Notes: generated by a model from the letters alone, not told the origin. DNA of 64,000 nt from Gracilimonas sediminicola (GCF_024320785.1 NZ_JANDBC010000001.1:1866001-1930000), one strand, 5' to 3'. Shown: positions 17,497 to 27,856, counted from the stretch's first letter. Program-made: numbers and translations.

Positions 17497-18690
17497 ATGA
17501 AAATGAACAAGAGATCATTAAAAATTTGTCTTGCACTTTTTGTACTTGCACTCATAGGTGTTGTTCCCAATAAATTTGCATCCGCACAGGACATCACCTT
17601 AAATGTTGAGCCGGGTCCAATTCTGGATAATGCCCAAACACTAAGCCTTACCGGTTTAGGTATTGATACCGAAGGTCAGGGGCCGGTGTTGATATCTGCT
17701 ACCATGGAAAATCTCTCCGATGAAACCATAGACAATCTGTATTTTGAACTGATTGTATCGGCCGGCAAAATAGGGAACATCGTTGAAGTAACTCAAAATG
17801 CCTCCCGTCCGTTTTCCCTGAAGCCATTTCAGTCGGTTTACTTCACTAATAATGATTTAGCGAACGAACGCATTCCCGGCATTGACCAAACTTTTTCTTT
17901 CACGGGCGGACTAACAACAGAAGGGGAAGATTTTCTGAGTGATTTATCCGGCTCTACTACGCTACCACGTGATACATATACGCTGGAACTGATTTTGTTC
18001 AGAGTAACAGATGCGCAGGGAAGACAGAACCTGGCCAGGGATATAGCCGAAATTGGCGGGGGCAGTATGACCGCAGCTTCTTTTGAAGAAGGAAACATCT
18101 ACCTGAAAACACCGGGCGATGTGGTGGGGACGGAAAGCGAAATCACCAATCCTTTTCCTCAATTCAGCTGGGAAGGAGAGAATAATGTTTCTTACCGGCT
18201 GCTGGTGGTAGAGCAACGCGGGCAGGATAGCCCCGAGTCGTTGCTTGCCAGTGCCAAAAGTTCGGCTCCGGTAGGAAATGGCGGCTCACTGCTTTCCTTT
18301 GAAAATCTGGATGTAATCGTACAGGCCAATTCTTTTCAGTTTCCTTCATCGGGCGTGCAGCCATTAGAGAAAGGTAAAACCTATTACTGGCAGGTTGTAA
18401 CCACGGTGCAATCCAGTGGTGACACCGAGGAAGTATCATCAGAAATATGGAGTTTTGTATTGAAAGATGCCGGCCAAGCTACAGCAACAGCGCCTATTTC
18501 CGCAGAAGTACGACGCGCAATTGAGCGATTAATCGGGCAGGATGCGTATCAAAGGTTGAAAGACAGAGGGTTTACCCTGGAATCGATACAGTACGACGGA
18601 CAGGAATTTACCGGTCCGGCCGCCTCATTAAAACTGGAAGAGTTGCTCCAGAAAATAAGAGATGAAGAAATTATCGTGGAAGGAAACTGA
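17497..18690 (+). CDS. Secreted protein of unknown function, first gene of the FecR-cyclase operon
   Basis: 397 residues with a signal peptide ending ASAQ. The central part has Ig/fibronectin-like segments (FPQFSWEGENNVSYRLLVVEQ ... GKTYYWQVVTT), the form seen in Bacteroidota proteins with extracellular beta-sandwich domains. The C-terminus is a helical, charged region (RRAIERLIGQDAYQRLKDRG). I do not recognise a named family. It starts a plus-strand run with a FecR-domain protein (8 bp later), a large secreted protein and a CHASE2 cyclase, so a periplasmic role tied to that signalling set is inferred. Confidence 0.8.
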   Translation: MKMNKRSLKICLALFVLALIGVVPNKFASAQDITLNVEPGPILDNAQTLSLTGLGIDTEGQGPVLISATMENLSDETIDNLYFELIVSAGKIGNIVEVTQNASRPFSLKPFQSVYFTNNDLANERIPGIDQTFSFTGGLTTEGEDFLSDLSGSTTLPRDTYTLELILFRVTDAQGRQNLARDIAEIGGGSMTAASFEEGNIYLKTPGDVVGTESEITNPFPQFSWEGENNVSYRLLVVEQRGQDSPESLLASAKSSAPVGNGGSLLSFENLDVIVQANSFQFPSSGVQPLEKGKTYYWQVVTTVQSSGDTEEVSSEIWSFVLKDAGQATATAPISAEVRRAIERLIGQDAYQRLKDRGFTLESIQYDGQEFTGPAASLKLEELLQKIRDEEIIVEGN

Positions 18691-18698
18691 GGGATCAC

Positions 18699-19442
18699 AT
18701 GAGTATCATTAAAAAGAAATTGTATGCTTTTATCGTACTGCTTGTTGTAGCAGGGTTTGCACTGCCGGAAATTGTCCGGGCTCAATCGGAACGACCAATT
18801 GCAATTGTAAAACGGTTCAAACCTGATGTTACACTTAAAAACCTTGAAGTTGATAAGTACATTGAGCTTAACCTCGAAGAGAACAAAGGTGAGAGACTGT
18901 TTAACGGTGATTCTCTCATTACGGATGAAGAAGGTTTTGCCCTGGTCGTATTTATGGATGCCAGCGTGGCTAAGGTGAAACCCAGTTCATTGTTGATTCT
19001 GAACGGTTCCGTAGCCACGGCTTCGAAGGCCATGAATACCCGGATTAATTTGAAGAACGGGGAAATATTCTTGAATGTGGAACCACAGGGAGGCAATGAT
19101 TTTGAAGTGGCCACCAGCCGCTCGCTCGCTTCGGTTCAGGGAACTGATTTCGGTAGCCGTTTTGATGGTTTTGTATGGGTGGAAGAAGGGCAAGTTGATG
19201 TGACAGCTCTTAATTCCGGCCAAACGGTATCTTTGTTTGAGCAAATGTATGCCCAGGTAGATGAGCAGGGCAACAGTGTTGAGTCGGGTACACTGACACC
19301 GGAAGAATTGAATGACCTGGGAGAAGGGTACGATGAAATGGAGAACGATCTCGTTCAAAAAGAAATCATCCTCAGGTTCAGAGACCAAAACGGACAGCTT
19401 CGGGAAGTAAGAATCGATGTGTTTGAGGAAAGTGATAATTAA
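18699..19442 (+). CDS. Periplasmic FecR-domain protein
   Basis: 247 residues with a signal peptide ending VRAQ. Residues about 35-185 match the FecR domain: GDSLITDEEGFALVVFMDAS, RINLKNGEIFLNV, FEVATSRSLASVQGTDF and VEEGQVDV. Unlike classical FecR there is no cytoplasmic anti-sigma part and no transmembrane helix after the signal peptide, so it is not a sigma regulator of the usual sort. FecR domains beside CHASE2 cyclases recur in several phyla and may form a periplasmic sensing platform. The C-terminus is acidic. Confidence 0.88.
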   Translation: MSIIKKKLYAFIVLLVVAGFALPEIVRAQSERPIAIVKRFKPDVTLKNLEVDKYIELNLEENKGERLFNGDSLITDEEGFALVVFMDASVAKVKPSSLLILNGSVATASKAMNTRINLKNGEIFLNVEPQGGNDFEVATSRSLASVQGTDFGSRFDGFVWVEEGQVDVTALNSGQTVSLFEQMYAQVDEQGNSVESGTLTPEELNDLGEGYDEMENDLVQKEIILRFRDQNGQLREVRIDVFEESDN

Positions 19443-19494
19443 ATAGATTCGTGCGTAGGTTTCGGATAGTTTAAGATTAATAAATACATATACA

Positions 19495-22248
19495 GTGATT
19501 GGGGTAGTAAAAAAAGGACTAATGCTATTGCTGTTTTTAACAGCATCAGGGGACGTGTGGGCACAATTCACCATTCAGCACCAGGCGCCGGTAGCCCTTG
19601 AAAGAAATGAACAGAATAGGCTGGAGTTTCGGGTTCCCGGGATTTCGGAAGCTGATTTTCAACAGGTAAATCTATTTTATAGGTATGATGGTGATTTTGG
19701 GTATCAGCAGCAGGAAGTGGAGTACAGAAACGGGGTTTTTCAGGCCTTGTTCACTGTCCAAAATTCCAATGCCAGTTCACTGGAATACTATTTTGAGCTG
19801 ACACTTAATTCCGGAGAGCAACTTTACTATCCCAACAACCTGCCGTCAGAAAACCCGGTTGAGGTAGAAATTGTTGAAAGCCTGGAGGAGCAAAAGCCAA
19901 AGCTGGAAGGGGTCGATTATACGATTCTTTCTCCCCGGCCGGGTAATGGTGTTACAAGAGATGATGTAGTAATAGCCATCGCCCTTTTTTATGAGAAGTC
20001 GGACCTGGAGCCCGGAGAATTTCAGTTGCTGATAGACGGGCAAGACGAAACCTCAGAAGCTGACACCTCCGCATATTATATATCCTATGTACCGGATGAT
20101 TTATCGCCCGGTCCGCATACCATATCTCTTGAATATAAAACGGAAGATCAGAGCTATTCAGTTACCGACTGGAGGTTTGCAGTGGTTGCACCGGGGCAGG
20201 CTTCCTTTCGGGGATTTGGCCCGAGCCGTGTTCCGCAAGGGCAGGTTGAGCTGACGGCCAGAAATCAGGTGATAGCCGGTGATATAAATAATGCCTACAC
20301 CGGAAGGACAAGCATTTCCGGCGCGTATGGAAAATTCCGGTATTCGGTAAATGGGTACCTGACTTCGCAGGAATCGGTGCGACTTCAACCCCAAAACCGA
20401 TATGGTATTGATTTAGCCTATGGGGACTGGTGGGACTTTGAAGCCGGGCATGTATATCCGGTATTGAGTCAGTTTACAATTTCTGGCCGGCGGGTTCATG
20501 GGCTGAATACATCACTGCATTTACTGAATGATAAACTGAATCTGCAATTTATCTACGGGGAACTGGATCGGGAAATCACCAATCAGTACGACAGTCTTAT
20601 TGTTGAAGAGGTAACCATAGGGGCTGATTCTGTGGTTGACCGTAATTATTTGCTGACCTATCAGGATGGTGGAAGAGGAACGTTTCAGCGAAGGGTTATG
20701 GGGGGAAGAATAGGAATTGGAAACGAAGAAAAGTTCCAGCTTGGCTTCCACCTGTTGAAGGCACAGGATGACACCACATCCATATTTAATGTGCGGGATT
20801 ATATGGATCTTGTAAACTCAAATGTGATTCTGAACAGCAATCTCGATCAGCCTGCAAGGGATACACTGCTGGCTAACCCTGATCGGCTGGATGTACGAGG
20901 TGGAAATATCAAACCTCGCGATAACCTTGTGGCCGGTACTGATTTAAAGTTGGGCTTCAATAACAACCGAATTCGGTTTGAGTCGGAAGCGGTGATCAGC
21001 GCACTGAATAACAATATTTATGACGGTCCGCTTACCGTGGAACGAGCGGAGGAATTAGGTTTTGATGTTGACCAGGGTATGGCAGATTTACTGGAACAGT
21101 TGTCCTGGCTTATCATCGTCAATGAGAATATGAACACGCTGCCCTTCAGAATTTCCGAAGATGAAAACGGGGATATTTCAGGAGATGCTTTTTTCCCGAC
21201 CAGTATTTTAGCGGGTAACAGCGAGCTTTCATTCCGGTATCCCAATAACAATTTCAGAGCGCAATACCGCTGGATTGGTCCCGGTTTTAATTCCCTGGCT
21301 AATTCCACCATCCGAAAAGATGTGGCGGGGTTCACCCTCACCGACCGGATGAACTTTTTGGCTAACCGCTTGTACCTGACGCTGGGATATGAAAACCTGA
21401 ACGATAACGTGAGTGGCACCCGCGATGCCACCACCAATACCATCACCTATCGAACCAATGTAAGCTGGTACCCGGTTGACCGTAAACTGCCGAGGGTTAG
21501 TGCCGGCGTACGGTATAGAACACGAGACAATGGCATTGAACGCCAGAATTTCTTACTCCCCGATGATTTAGTGAAAGCAGCTGTGCAAAATATCCGTCAG
21601 GAAACCAGAACCATTAACGGGCAGGATACCCTGATCACCCTGGTTACTCCAACCCCGCGATCAAATTATACCGTGAATATCAATACGTCGGTGACGCAGC
21701 AGTTTAACTGGATGAATGCCCGAAATGATGTATCTCTAAGCTTTTCGAACCTCAAAACCACGGACGAAGTATTTGCCTACGGAGATGTATTAAGTACGTC
21801 CTTTTCGTTGAGCCTTAATTCCCGCTTTTCTGAATTGCCGCTGGAAACACAGTTTGGCATCACCACTAACAGTACGGAAGCAGGCAGTGGCCAAAATGAT
21901 ATAAATATATTCGGAATTTATACCTCCGGTAACTACCGGCTGATGGAAGACAATCTGATTTTGAACGGCCGGCTGGCCATCACTCAGAATAAAACAGCAT
22001 CACGAATGATTGAAATTCGGGATGATCCTAATTCCGAAGTCCTCAACGACAATCCGCGAGACAACTATTTTGTGCTGAGTGATGAGGTTACCAAGAACAC
22101 CTATTCTACATTTGTTTTACAGGCTGGAGCACGCTATAATTTCAATGAGTATCATGCTTTGGTTTTTGATGCCAATCTTACCAATGTAAGCGGCCAAAAC
22201 CGGGCAAACGATCGCATTGTTCAGCTCAGATATGTATTCAGCTTTTAA
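19495..22248 (+). CDS. Large secreted protein, probable outer-membrane beta-barrel
   Basis: 917 residues. A GTG start at 19495 gives a full signal peptide (basic VVKKG, hydrophobic core, cleavage after VWAQ); the ATG at 19522 would lose the basic residues. The first 230 residues are Ig-like beta segments. From about 230 onward amphipathic strands alternate (SGAYGKFRYSVNGYL, RYGIDLAYGDWWDFEAG) up to a C-terminal Phe (RYVFSF), which suggests an outer-membrane barrel. The next gene (CHASE2 cyclase) begins 4 bp after the stop, so the two are probably co-transcribed. The function is unknown. Confidence 0.8.
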   Translation: MIGVVKKGLMLLLFLTASGDVWAQFTIQHQAPVALERNEQNRLEFRVPGISEADFQQVNLFYRYDGDFGYQQQEVEYRNGVFQALFTVQNSNASSLEYYFELTLNSGEQLYYPNNLPSENPVEVEIVESLEEQKPKLEGVDYTILSPRPGNGVTRDDVVIAIALFYEKSDLEPGEFQLLIDGQDETSEADTSAYYISYVPDDLSPGPHTISLEYKTEDQSYSVTDWRFAVVAPGQASFRGFGPSRVPQGQVELTARNQVIAGDINNAYTGRTSISGAYGKFRYSVNGYLTSQESVRLQPQNRYGIDLAYGDWWDFEAGHVYPVLSQFTISGRRVHGLNTSLHLLNDKLNLQFIYGELDREITNQYDSLIVEEVTIGADSVVDRNYLLTYQDGGRGTFQRRVMGGRIGIGNEEKFQLGFHLLKAQDDTTSIFNVRDYMDLVNSNVILNSNLDQPARDTLLANPDRLDVRGGNIKPRDNLVAGTDLKLGFNNNRIRFESEAVISALNNNIYDGPLTVERAEELGFDVDQGMADLLEQLSWLIIVNENMNTLPFRISEDENGDISGDAFFPTSILAGNSELSFRYPNNNFRAQYRWIGPGFNSLANSTIRKDVAGFTLTDRMNFLANRLYLTLGYENLNDNVSGTRDATTNTITYRTNVSWYPVDRKLPRVSAGVRYRTRDNGIERQNFLLPDDLVKAAVQNIRQETRTINGQDTLITLVTPTPRSNYTVNINTSVTQQFNWMNARNDVSLSFSNLKTTDEVFAYGDVLSTSFSLSLNSRFSELPLETQFGITTNSTEAGSGQNDINIFGIYTSGNYRLMEDNLILNGRLAITQNKTASRMIEIRDDPNSEVLNDNPRDNYFVLSDEVTKNTYSTFVLQAGARYNFNEYHALVFDANLTNVSGQNRANDRIVQLRYVFSF

Positions 22249-22252
22249 CTAA

Positions 22253-24409
22253 ATGGCCCCCAAGAAGAAAAGACTTACTTCCGTTGCTCTTATTGCCATT
22301 GCTGCGTTTGTTGTGTCTTTTGTGCTCATGCTGATCAGGCCTATTCAGGTAACAGAGCTCAAGTATTATGATCAGCTTTTTGAGTGGCGCGGCCCTCTGG
22401 ATGTATCGGACTCTCCCATCGTTTTGGTAGCTATTAGTCAGAAAGCCGATGAGGATATCCCCCAGAAATTTCCCTGGCCTACCAACCTTCATGCCCGGCT
22501 GGTTGAGAACCTGAACCGTGCCGGAGCCAAAGTGATCGCCTTTGATGTGGTATTTAATAATCGGGACCTATACGAATATAAAAATGATACCACCTTTGCG
22601 GAGGCTATCAAAAAGCATGGCAATGTGATTCTGGCCGGCGACCTTCAGCGAACGGTTTCTCAGTATTCGAATGAAATATCCACCTTATTCCCAACACCGG
22701 TGCTGCGTGTCAACAACCCAAACCGGGTAGCGCTGGTGAAAGTGCATCCGGACATAGACGGCGCTATCCGTTCTTATCGCTTCGGGCAAGAGCACCAGGA
22801 ACAAGACTATTACCGGTTGGGACTTGAAGCACTGAGGTTGTACCACGAAATTCCCTATGAAGAAATTGACCCCATCGGGCCAAACCCTGGCAGCGATTAC
22901 TTTACACTTGGTCCTTACGAAATTCTGAAAGACCGGCCGAACTCTTTTCTCATCAATTACTATGGGCCGGAAAGTACCTTCCCGGAAGTGTCATATGAAG
23001 AAGTGATTGACGATTCGGGCTACACTACTGTATTTGAATCGGAGTTAGGTGGGGTGAATACCTTTGATGATCCCGATATCGGTCATTTGGCAAAAGGTAC
23101 TTTTGAAGATAAGATTGTGATTGTTGGCGCCACCATGCCCTTATTGAAAGATTTCTATACCACTCCTTTTGCAAACGAAGGCAACAATCCGCGGCCGGGA
23201 TACCAGGTTCATGCCAACGCTATTCAAACCGTTTTAGATGGCAACTATATCGAGCGGTTTCGAGGATGGTACACGCTGCTAATTATGTTTTTTCTGTGCC
23301 TTGGAATTACTTCTGTGAACAGGGTTGTGGGAGCTTCCTGGGGCATTACGGCTTCGGTGGTTTTGGCGGCCGGTTATTTTGGGATTACGTACTGGGCATT
23401 TATGAGCCACAATGTGTTGATGATGATCACCGGTCCGCTGATTGCCATCATTATAACCCAGGGCGGTATGGTAAGTTATGAGTATTACATTGAGCAGAAG
23501 GAAAAGCGGCGGATTAAAGGCATGTTTGCTTCCTATGTTTCTCCAGAGTTGGTGGACCGTATGATTGCTTCGGGTGAAGAGCCTCAGCTTGGGGGTGAAG
23601 AAACACACATGACCGCCTTTTTCAGCGATGTGGTAGCCTTCTCCACCTTTTCCGAGCAGCTGGAAGCCAAAGAGCTGGTAACCCTGATTAATGAGTACCT
23701 GAGCACTATGACAGACATCCTGAACAGTCGCGGAGGTACGCTTGATAAATATATCGGGGATGCCATTGTGGCCTTTTTTGGCTCGCCCGTCCCGATGAAA
23801 GATCATGCATACCAGGCGTGTGTGGCCTCTCAGCTCATGCAAAAAGAACTGAGTGAACTGCGTATGAAGTGGGAGAAAGAGGGATGGTCGGATTTAGTTG
23901 CGAATATGCATCAGCGTATTGGTATGAATACCGGGGTGATGGTAACCGGAAATATGGGGTCGTCCCGGCGCTTTAATTATACCATGATGGGAGATAACGT
24001 AAACCTTGCTGCCCGTTGCGAAAGCGGGGCCAAGCAATACGGAGTGTACACCATGGTAACGGAATCGACCAAAAAAGAAGCCGAAGAGTACGGGGATGAT
24101 TGCCTGTTCCGCCTGCTGGATAACATTGTAGTGAAGGGGAGAACTAAACCGGTGAAAGTGTATGAAATTGCCGGCTTACGCGCTGATGCCGGTCAGGAGC
24201 AGCACGATTGTATAGGGTTGTATGAACAAGGATTGGAGTACTACTTTAATCAGGAATGGGATGAAGCAATAGAGAAGTTCAAAGAGTCCCAACCGCTGGA
24301 GCGCTATGAGAGAAATCCGTCGGGGATATTTATTCGGCGTTGCGAATTGATGAAGGAAGAATCGCCGGGCGATGACTGGAATGGCGTGTTTATTATGAAG
24401 AGAAAATAG
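22253..24409 (+). CDS. CHASE2-domain adenylate/guanylate cyclase
   Basis: 718 residues. An N-terminal helix (about 9-28) is followed by a periplasmic CHASE2 sensor (about 40-335), three more transmembrane helices (about 340-412) and a class III cyclase domain (about 455-650). Both metal-binding aspartates are present (Asp459 in FFSDVV, Asp503 in GDAIVAFF), as are the transition-state Asn and Arg in GDNVNLAAR. Lys in LDKYIGD fits ATP preference, so cAMP is the likely product. A short TPR-like tail follows. It closes the operon with the FecR-domain and two secreted proteins, whose state it may sense. Confidence 0.93.
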   Translation: MAPKKKRLTSVALIAIAAFVVSFVLMLIRPIQVTELKYYDQLFEWRGPLDVSDSPIVLVAISQKADEDIPQKFPWPTNLHARLVENLNRAGAKVIAFDVVFNNRDLYEYKNDTTFAEAIKKHGNVILAGDLQRTVSQYSNEISTLFPTPVLRVNNPNRVALVKVHPDIDGAIRSYRFGQEHQEQDYYRLGLEALRLYHEIPYEEIDPIGPNPGSDYFTLGPYEILKDRPNSFLINYYGPESTFPEVSYEEVIDDSGYTTVFESELGGVNTFDDPDIGHLAKGTFEDKIVIVGATMPLLKDFYTTPFANEGNNPRPGYQVHANAIQTVLDGNYIERFRGWYTLLIMFFLCLGITSVNRVVGASWGITASVVLAAGYFGITYWAFMSHNVLMMITGPLIAIIITQGGMVSYEYYIEQKEKRRIKGMFASYVSPELVDRMIASGEEPQLGGEETHMTAFFSDVVAFSTFSEQLEAKELVTLINEYLSTMTDILNSRGGTLDKYIGDAIVAFFGSPVPMKDHAYQACVASQLMQKELSELRMKWEKEGWSDLVANMHQRIGMNTGVMVTGNMGSSRRFNYTMMGDNVNLAARCESGAKQYGVYTMVTESTKKEAEEYGDDCLFRLLDNIVVKGRTKPVKVYEIAGLRADAGQEQHDCIGLYEQGLEYYFNQEWDEAIEKFKESQPLERYERNPSGIFIRRCELMKEESPGDDWNGVFIMKRK

Positions 24410-24423
24410 ACAAGCAAAAAATG

Positions 24424-24512
24424 CGGAGAGGGAGGGATTCGAACCCTCGATACCTCGTTAGAGGTATACTCCCTTAGCAGGGGAGCGCTTTCAGCCACTC
24501 AGCCACCTCTCC
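24424..24512 (-). tRNA. tRNA-Ser(GCT)
   Basis: Minus strand, 89 nt. Acceptor GGAGAGG pairs with CCTCTCC, the anticodon loop is CTGCTAA (anticodon GCT, codon AGC), and it has the long variable arm typical of serine tRNAs (ATACCTC/GAGGTAT). CCA is not encoded. Confidence 0.96.
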
Positions 24513-24649
24513 GTTTTTGAAGGGCAACAAATATAGCGACCTTTCCACACTAATAGCAACCCTGATAAAGCTTTAATCTGAGTGTTTTCGGGAAAGGTTT
24601 TTTTGCTTTTGAAGCCTTGTTTTAAAGTTGAAATATGATGATAACTGTT

Positions 24650-25219
24650 CTACTTCTCGTCAGAATCTAACACATAAATTTGAGAGAGATTTCGTCCTTC
24701 CTGTGCATAATCGAGTCCATATCCCAACACAAAAGCATTTGGAATCTCAAAGCCCACATAATCGAGCTGAACATCGTGATGGGTGGCTTCTTTTTTGTGC
24801 AGAAGCGTACAGACAGCCACCGAAGCCGGGTTGTTTTCTTTAATCCGCTTCACCATATAATTCATGGAAAGACCGGTATCCACAATGTCTTCTACCAGGA
24901 TCACATGCCGCCCTTCGATTTTGGCATCAATGTGCTTCAGCTCCGTTACCTGTCCGGATGAAACCTTCTTATCGCCATAGCTGCTGAGCTTCATGAAATC
25001 CACCTCACAGTCGATGCTCACATGTCTCATGACATCAGCAAGGAAAATAAAAGCCCCGTTCAGGATGCCGATAAAAATAGGCTTCTTACCCTCATAGTCC
25101 TTATCCAGCTGATTGCCAAGTTGGTTCAGGCGCTCGTCGATCTGGTCTTTGGTAATAAAAATTTTGAATTTTTCACCGTTACAAGTCACTGTATCCGGTT
25201 GGTAAAAAGTAGAACTCAT
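24650..25219 (-). CDS. hpt: Hypoxanthine phosphoribosyltransferase
   Basis: 189 residues, normal for the family. The PRPP-binding loop VILVEDIVDTGLS is at 106-118, and the flexible-loop region KLSSYGD and the purine-pocket region FVLGYGLDY are present. It converts hypoxanthine (and guanine) with PRPP to IMP/GMP in purine salvage. The gene begins one base after the tilS stop on the same strand (TAG-T-ATG), the common tilS-hpt pairing, so the two are surely co-transcribed. Confidence 0.95.
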   Translation of the reverse strand: MSSTFYQPDTVTCNGEKFKIFITKDQIDERLNQLGNQLDKDYEGKKPIFIGILNGAFIFLADVMRHVSIDCEVDFMKLSSYGDKKVSSGQVTELKHIDAKIEGRHVILVEDIVDTGLSMNYMVKRIKENNPASVAVCTLLHKKEATHHDVQLDYVGFEIPNAFVLGYGLDYAQEGRNLSQIYVLDSDEK

Positions 25220-25220
25220 A

Positions 25221-26561
25221 CTAACTGAAATTTATCGTCAAAAAAGTAGTTGATGTGGATTCGCATTTAGCCAATTCAGAGATGGCTCCCTGCTCATTAT
25301 TAGTTGCGGGAACAGGATATAGAATAGCATAAATAGTACTATCTGATCCGCACAATACCAAAGCTTTTTCTTTAAAATGTGAGGGGATTTTTCGGTTTGT
25401 CAGATGGTCGGATACTTTCTGATGCCCGGCCATCCCCAAAGGCTGTAAGGCATCGCCATCGCTCCAGCTTCTCAGCGTCAACGGCCAGGAAAGTTTGGAC
25501 GCATCCAGCTTCAGCGCGGATTTGCCGGAAGGCTTCTTTGTTCTTTTCAGGGTGACGCCATTCAGGCTATAGCCTTCTTGCGCAATTTTTTTTGAGATCT
25601 TTTGGGAGATTTCGTCAATACTTTCATCTTGCTGAAGGTGAATCCCGTTCCGTTCGCGCGTCAAAACGAGGTCTCCTACTTTCATGCTTTTTCCGGGTTG
25701 CAGAAATTCAAGTTCGGTTAAGGCTTCAAGCTGACCTTTGGAATAGGCGCCTTCCAGCCCGAATTGATCGAGCATTGTTTTGAGTACAGCTGGTTTCAGG
25801 ATTTGCGGAAGCTGAGCGTATTTCTTCAGGTTGATGCTGTTGTTATTCGTCACCTGCTCAGTGATTTCCGTGATACTCGCTTCAAATAATTTGCCCTGTT
25901 CCGGGAGGTTCAGAATGTTTTGCTTCCAGCCGGGGAGCAGGTTGTCTATTTGTTGGGCGAATTCATTCCGGATGAAATTTCGCGCATAATCAGAACTTTT
26001 ATTGCTTTCATCGGTGCGGTAGGGAATAGCTTCTGCTTCGCAAAAAGCGAGAATATCTTCTTTATCAAACTTGAGCAGGGGACGAAATAGCTTGCCATCC
26101 CACTCTCTCATTCCCTGCCATGCAGCCGGTCCGCTTCCCCGAAACAGCTTCTGCAAAATAGTCTCCACCTGGTCGTCCTGATGATGAGCGGTTACGATCG
26201 CCTCTGCACCGGAATCACTTTTCAAATCCCGAAAAAACTGATACCGTTGTCTGCGCGCCCAGTTCTGAAAGTTCTCACCTTCTGCCTCCTTTGGATTCAG
26301 CCGAATGGAACAGCATTCAAACCCCCATTGAAAAGCCAGCTGCTCCACCAGTTCCTGATCCTTATCCGCCTGCTTCCCTCGCTTGCCATAATTCACATGA
26401 ACCACCAGCGCCTCCTGCTCCAGCAGATGAAAAAGATAGAGCAAAGCCATCGAATCGGGACCGCCGCTTACACCCAGAATGAAAAAAGCATCCGGATCAA
26501 AATAATCAGCCAGGCTCTGAGAAAGGTGTTTCTGAATTTTTTTGGAAATGGATTTTGCCAT
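25221..26561 (-). CDS. tilS: tRNA(Ile)-lysidine synthetase TilS
   Basis: 446 residues from the ATG at 26561; the frame runs 31 codons further upstream but only through repeat-derived sequence (FIFPNFFLLF), so the internal ATG is preferred. The PP-loop SGGPDS is at 32-37, followed by AHHQDDQVETIL and the downstream ARNFIRNE region, then the C-terminal TilS domains. The enzyme converts C34 of tRNA-Ile(CAT) to lysidine so that it reads AUA, using ATP and lysine. It is the first gene of the tilS-hpt pair. Confidence 0.95.
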   Translation of the reverse strand: MAKSISKKIQKHLSQSLADYFDPDAFFILGVSGGPDSMALLYLFHLLEQEALVVHVNYGKRGKQADKDQELVEQLAFQWGFECCSIRLNPKEAEGENFQNWARRQRYQFFRDLKSDSGAEAIVTAHHQDDQVETILQKLFRGSGPAAWQGMREWDGKLFRPLLKFDKEDILAFCEAEAIPYRTDESNKSSDYARNFIRNEFAQQIDNLLPGWKQNILNLPEQGKLFEASITEITEQVTNNNSINLKKYAQLPQILKPAVLKTMLDQFGLEGAYSKGQLEALTELEFLQPGKSMKVGDLVLTRERNGIHLQQDESIDEISQKISKKIAQEGYSLNGVTLKRTKKPSGKSALKLDASKLSWPLTLRSWSDGDALQPLGMAGHQKVSDHLTNRKIPSHFKEKALVLCGSDSTIYAILYPVPATNNEQGAISELAKCESTSTTFLTINFS

Positions 26562-26776
26562 AGAAAAAAGTAGGAAGAAATTAGGAAAGATGAACACCCA
26601 ACAAGGAACACCCAACTTTGAACTTTGAATGGGTGGTTGAAGTACTTTCCTCATTAAACGTTCAATGTTCCTTGTTGCATGTCCCTTTGGTCATTATGAT
26701 TTGGTACTTGGAATTTGAAGCTTGGAATTTGGATATTCATCCCCTTGAAATAAACGAAGTAATAAAACCTCACTTC

Positions 26777-27301
26777 ATGTACCCCAACCGCTCCTGGATT
26801 TACCATCACGATGAACCACTGACCCGTTATTCGCTGGGGCAGGAAGGCGATAATCCGCTGATTTGTTTTGGGGTGAATCCCTCCACGGCCAAGCCGGGAG
26901 ATTTGGATCCCACCGTGGCATCTGTAGCCCGATTTGCGATGGAAAACGATTACGACGGCTGGCTCATGTTCAACCTCTATCCGCAGCGGGCCACCAATCC
27001 GGATAAAATGCACAAAAACTTCCAGAAGAAAATTCACGAGAAGAATGTGGAAGTGATTGCGGAACTAACCAACCATCTTTCTGCCGACATCTGGTGTGCC
27101 TGGGGTACGCTGATCGAAAAACGACCGTACCTGTCGCGCTGCCTGCAAGATATTTATGATGCCATCTCAGGCAACGGCAACCGGTTCTATACCCGCGGAC
27201 GCATCTCCAAAGCCGGACACCCTCACCATCCGTTGTACCTGAGGAAAACGGCTCCCATGGATGAATTTGATGTGCAGCGTTATGTGGAAGAAGTGATTTA
27301 G
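26777..27301 (+). CDS. DUF1643-family protein
   Basis: 174 residues from the ATG at 26777; the open frame upstream of it is only translated intergenic repeat. Motifs LICFGVNPSTA, DPTVASVARFA, GWLMFNLYPQRATNP and GHPHHPLYL fit DUF1643, a cytosolic family of unknown biochemistry often found near phage or defence genes. It is divergent from tilS and probably monocistronic. The function is unknown. Confidence 0.85.
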   Translation: MYPNRSWIYHHDEPLTRYSLGQEGDNPLICFGVNPSTAKPGDLDPTVASVARFAMENDYDGWLMFNLYPQRATNPDKMHKNFQKKIHEKNVEVIAELTNHLSADIWCAWGTLIEKRPYLSRCLQDIYDAISGNGNRFYTRGRISKAGHPHHPLYLRKTAPMDEFDVQRYVEEVI

Positions 27302-27856
27302 AGGGAATTCTAAATTCCAAGCACCAAATCCCAATGACCAGATTTGATTAATCAATTCACATGGGAAGTCTATAAGCCATGGGTACAAGTAGCTGGTCTC
27401 TTACTATAGTTCGCTCGCATCCACCAAACAGATCTCGGCTTTCGCCGCGGGGTGATGATATACTTTAATATTCCCTGTTAGATGTTCTAAGAATCATCGT
27501 CGGCGAAGTTTAACGAAGATCCGGGATATCCTTGTTCTATCTGTATATCAAAAAAAGCGTCCTTTCCCCTTAACCAAAGGGGAAAGACAGAAAGGGGTCC
27601 TATAGCGAAGGGTAACACTGCCAGAATAACCAGATCTTTCGCTACTTGAGGATTATAGATGTCAGGTAATTAAAAATTCGATATTCGCTAAGCGAGGGGT
27701 TAAAGCTCATTCGCTTGTCCATAAGACAGATCTGCCTCACTTCAACATTGAATGTTGAATATTCCTTATTCAATGTTCCGCAGGCAGATCGTTCTTGCAA
27801 AAACGGTTATAATTGCTTCAATTCCATGCATTCAACACTAATCTAATCCGGGGATC
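27302..27856. repeat. Gene-free stretch filled with composite-repeat pieces
   Basis: 555 bp without a credible gene. It contains a reversed copy of the hairpin module TTTCCCC-TTAACC-AAGGGGAAA (about 27555-27600, with GACAGAAAGGGGTC beside it) and TTGAATGTT-type palindromes (about 27738-27780), both also found near 39.8-43.3 kb. A small TTCCAAGCACCAAATTCC-like stretch lies at the left. Confidence 0.7.
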
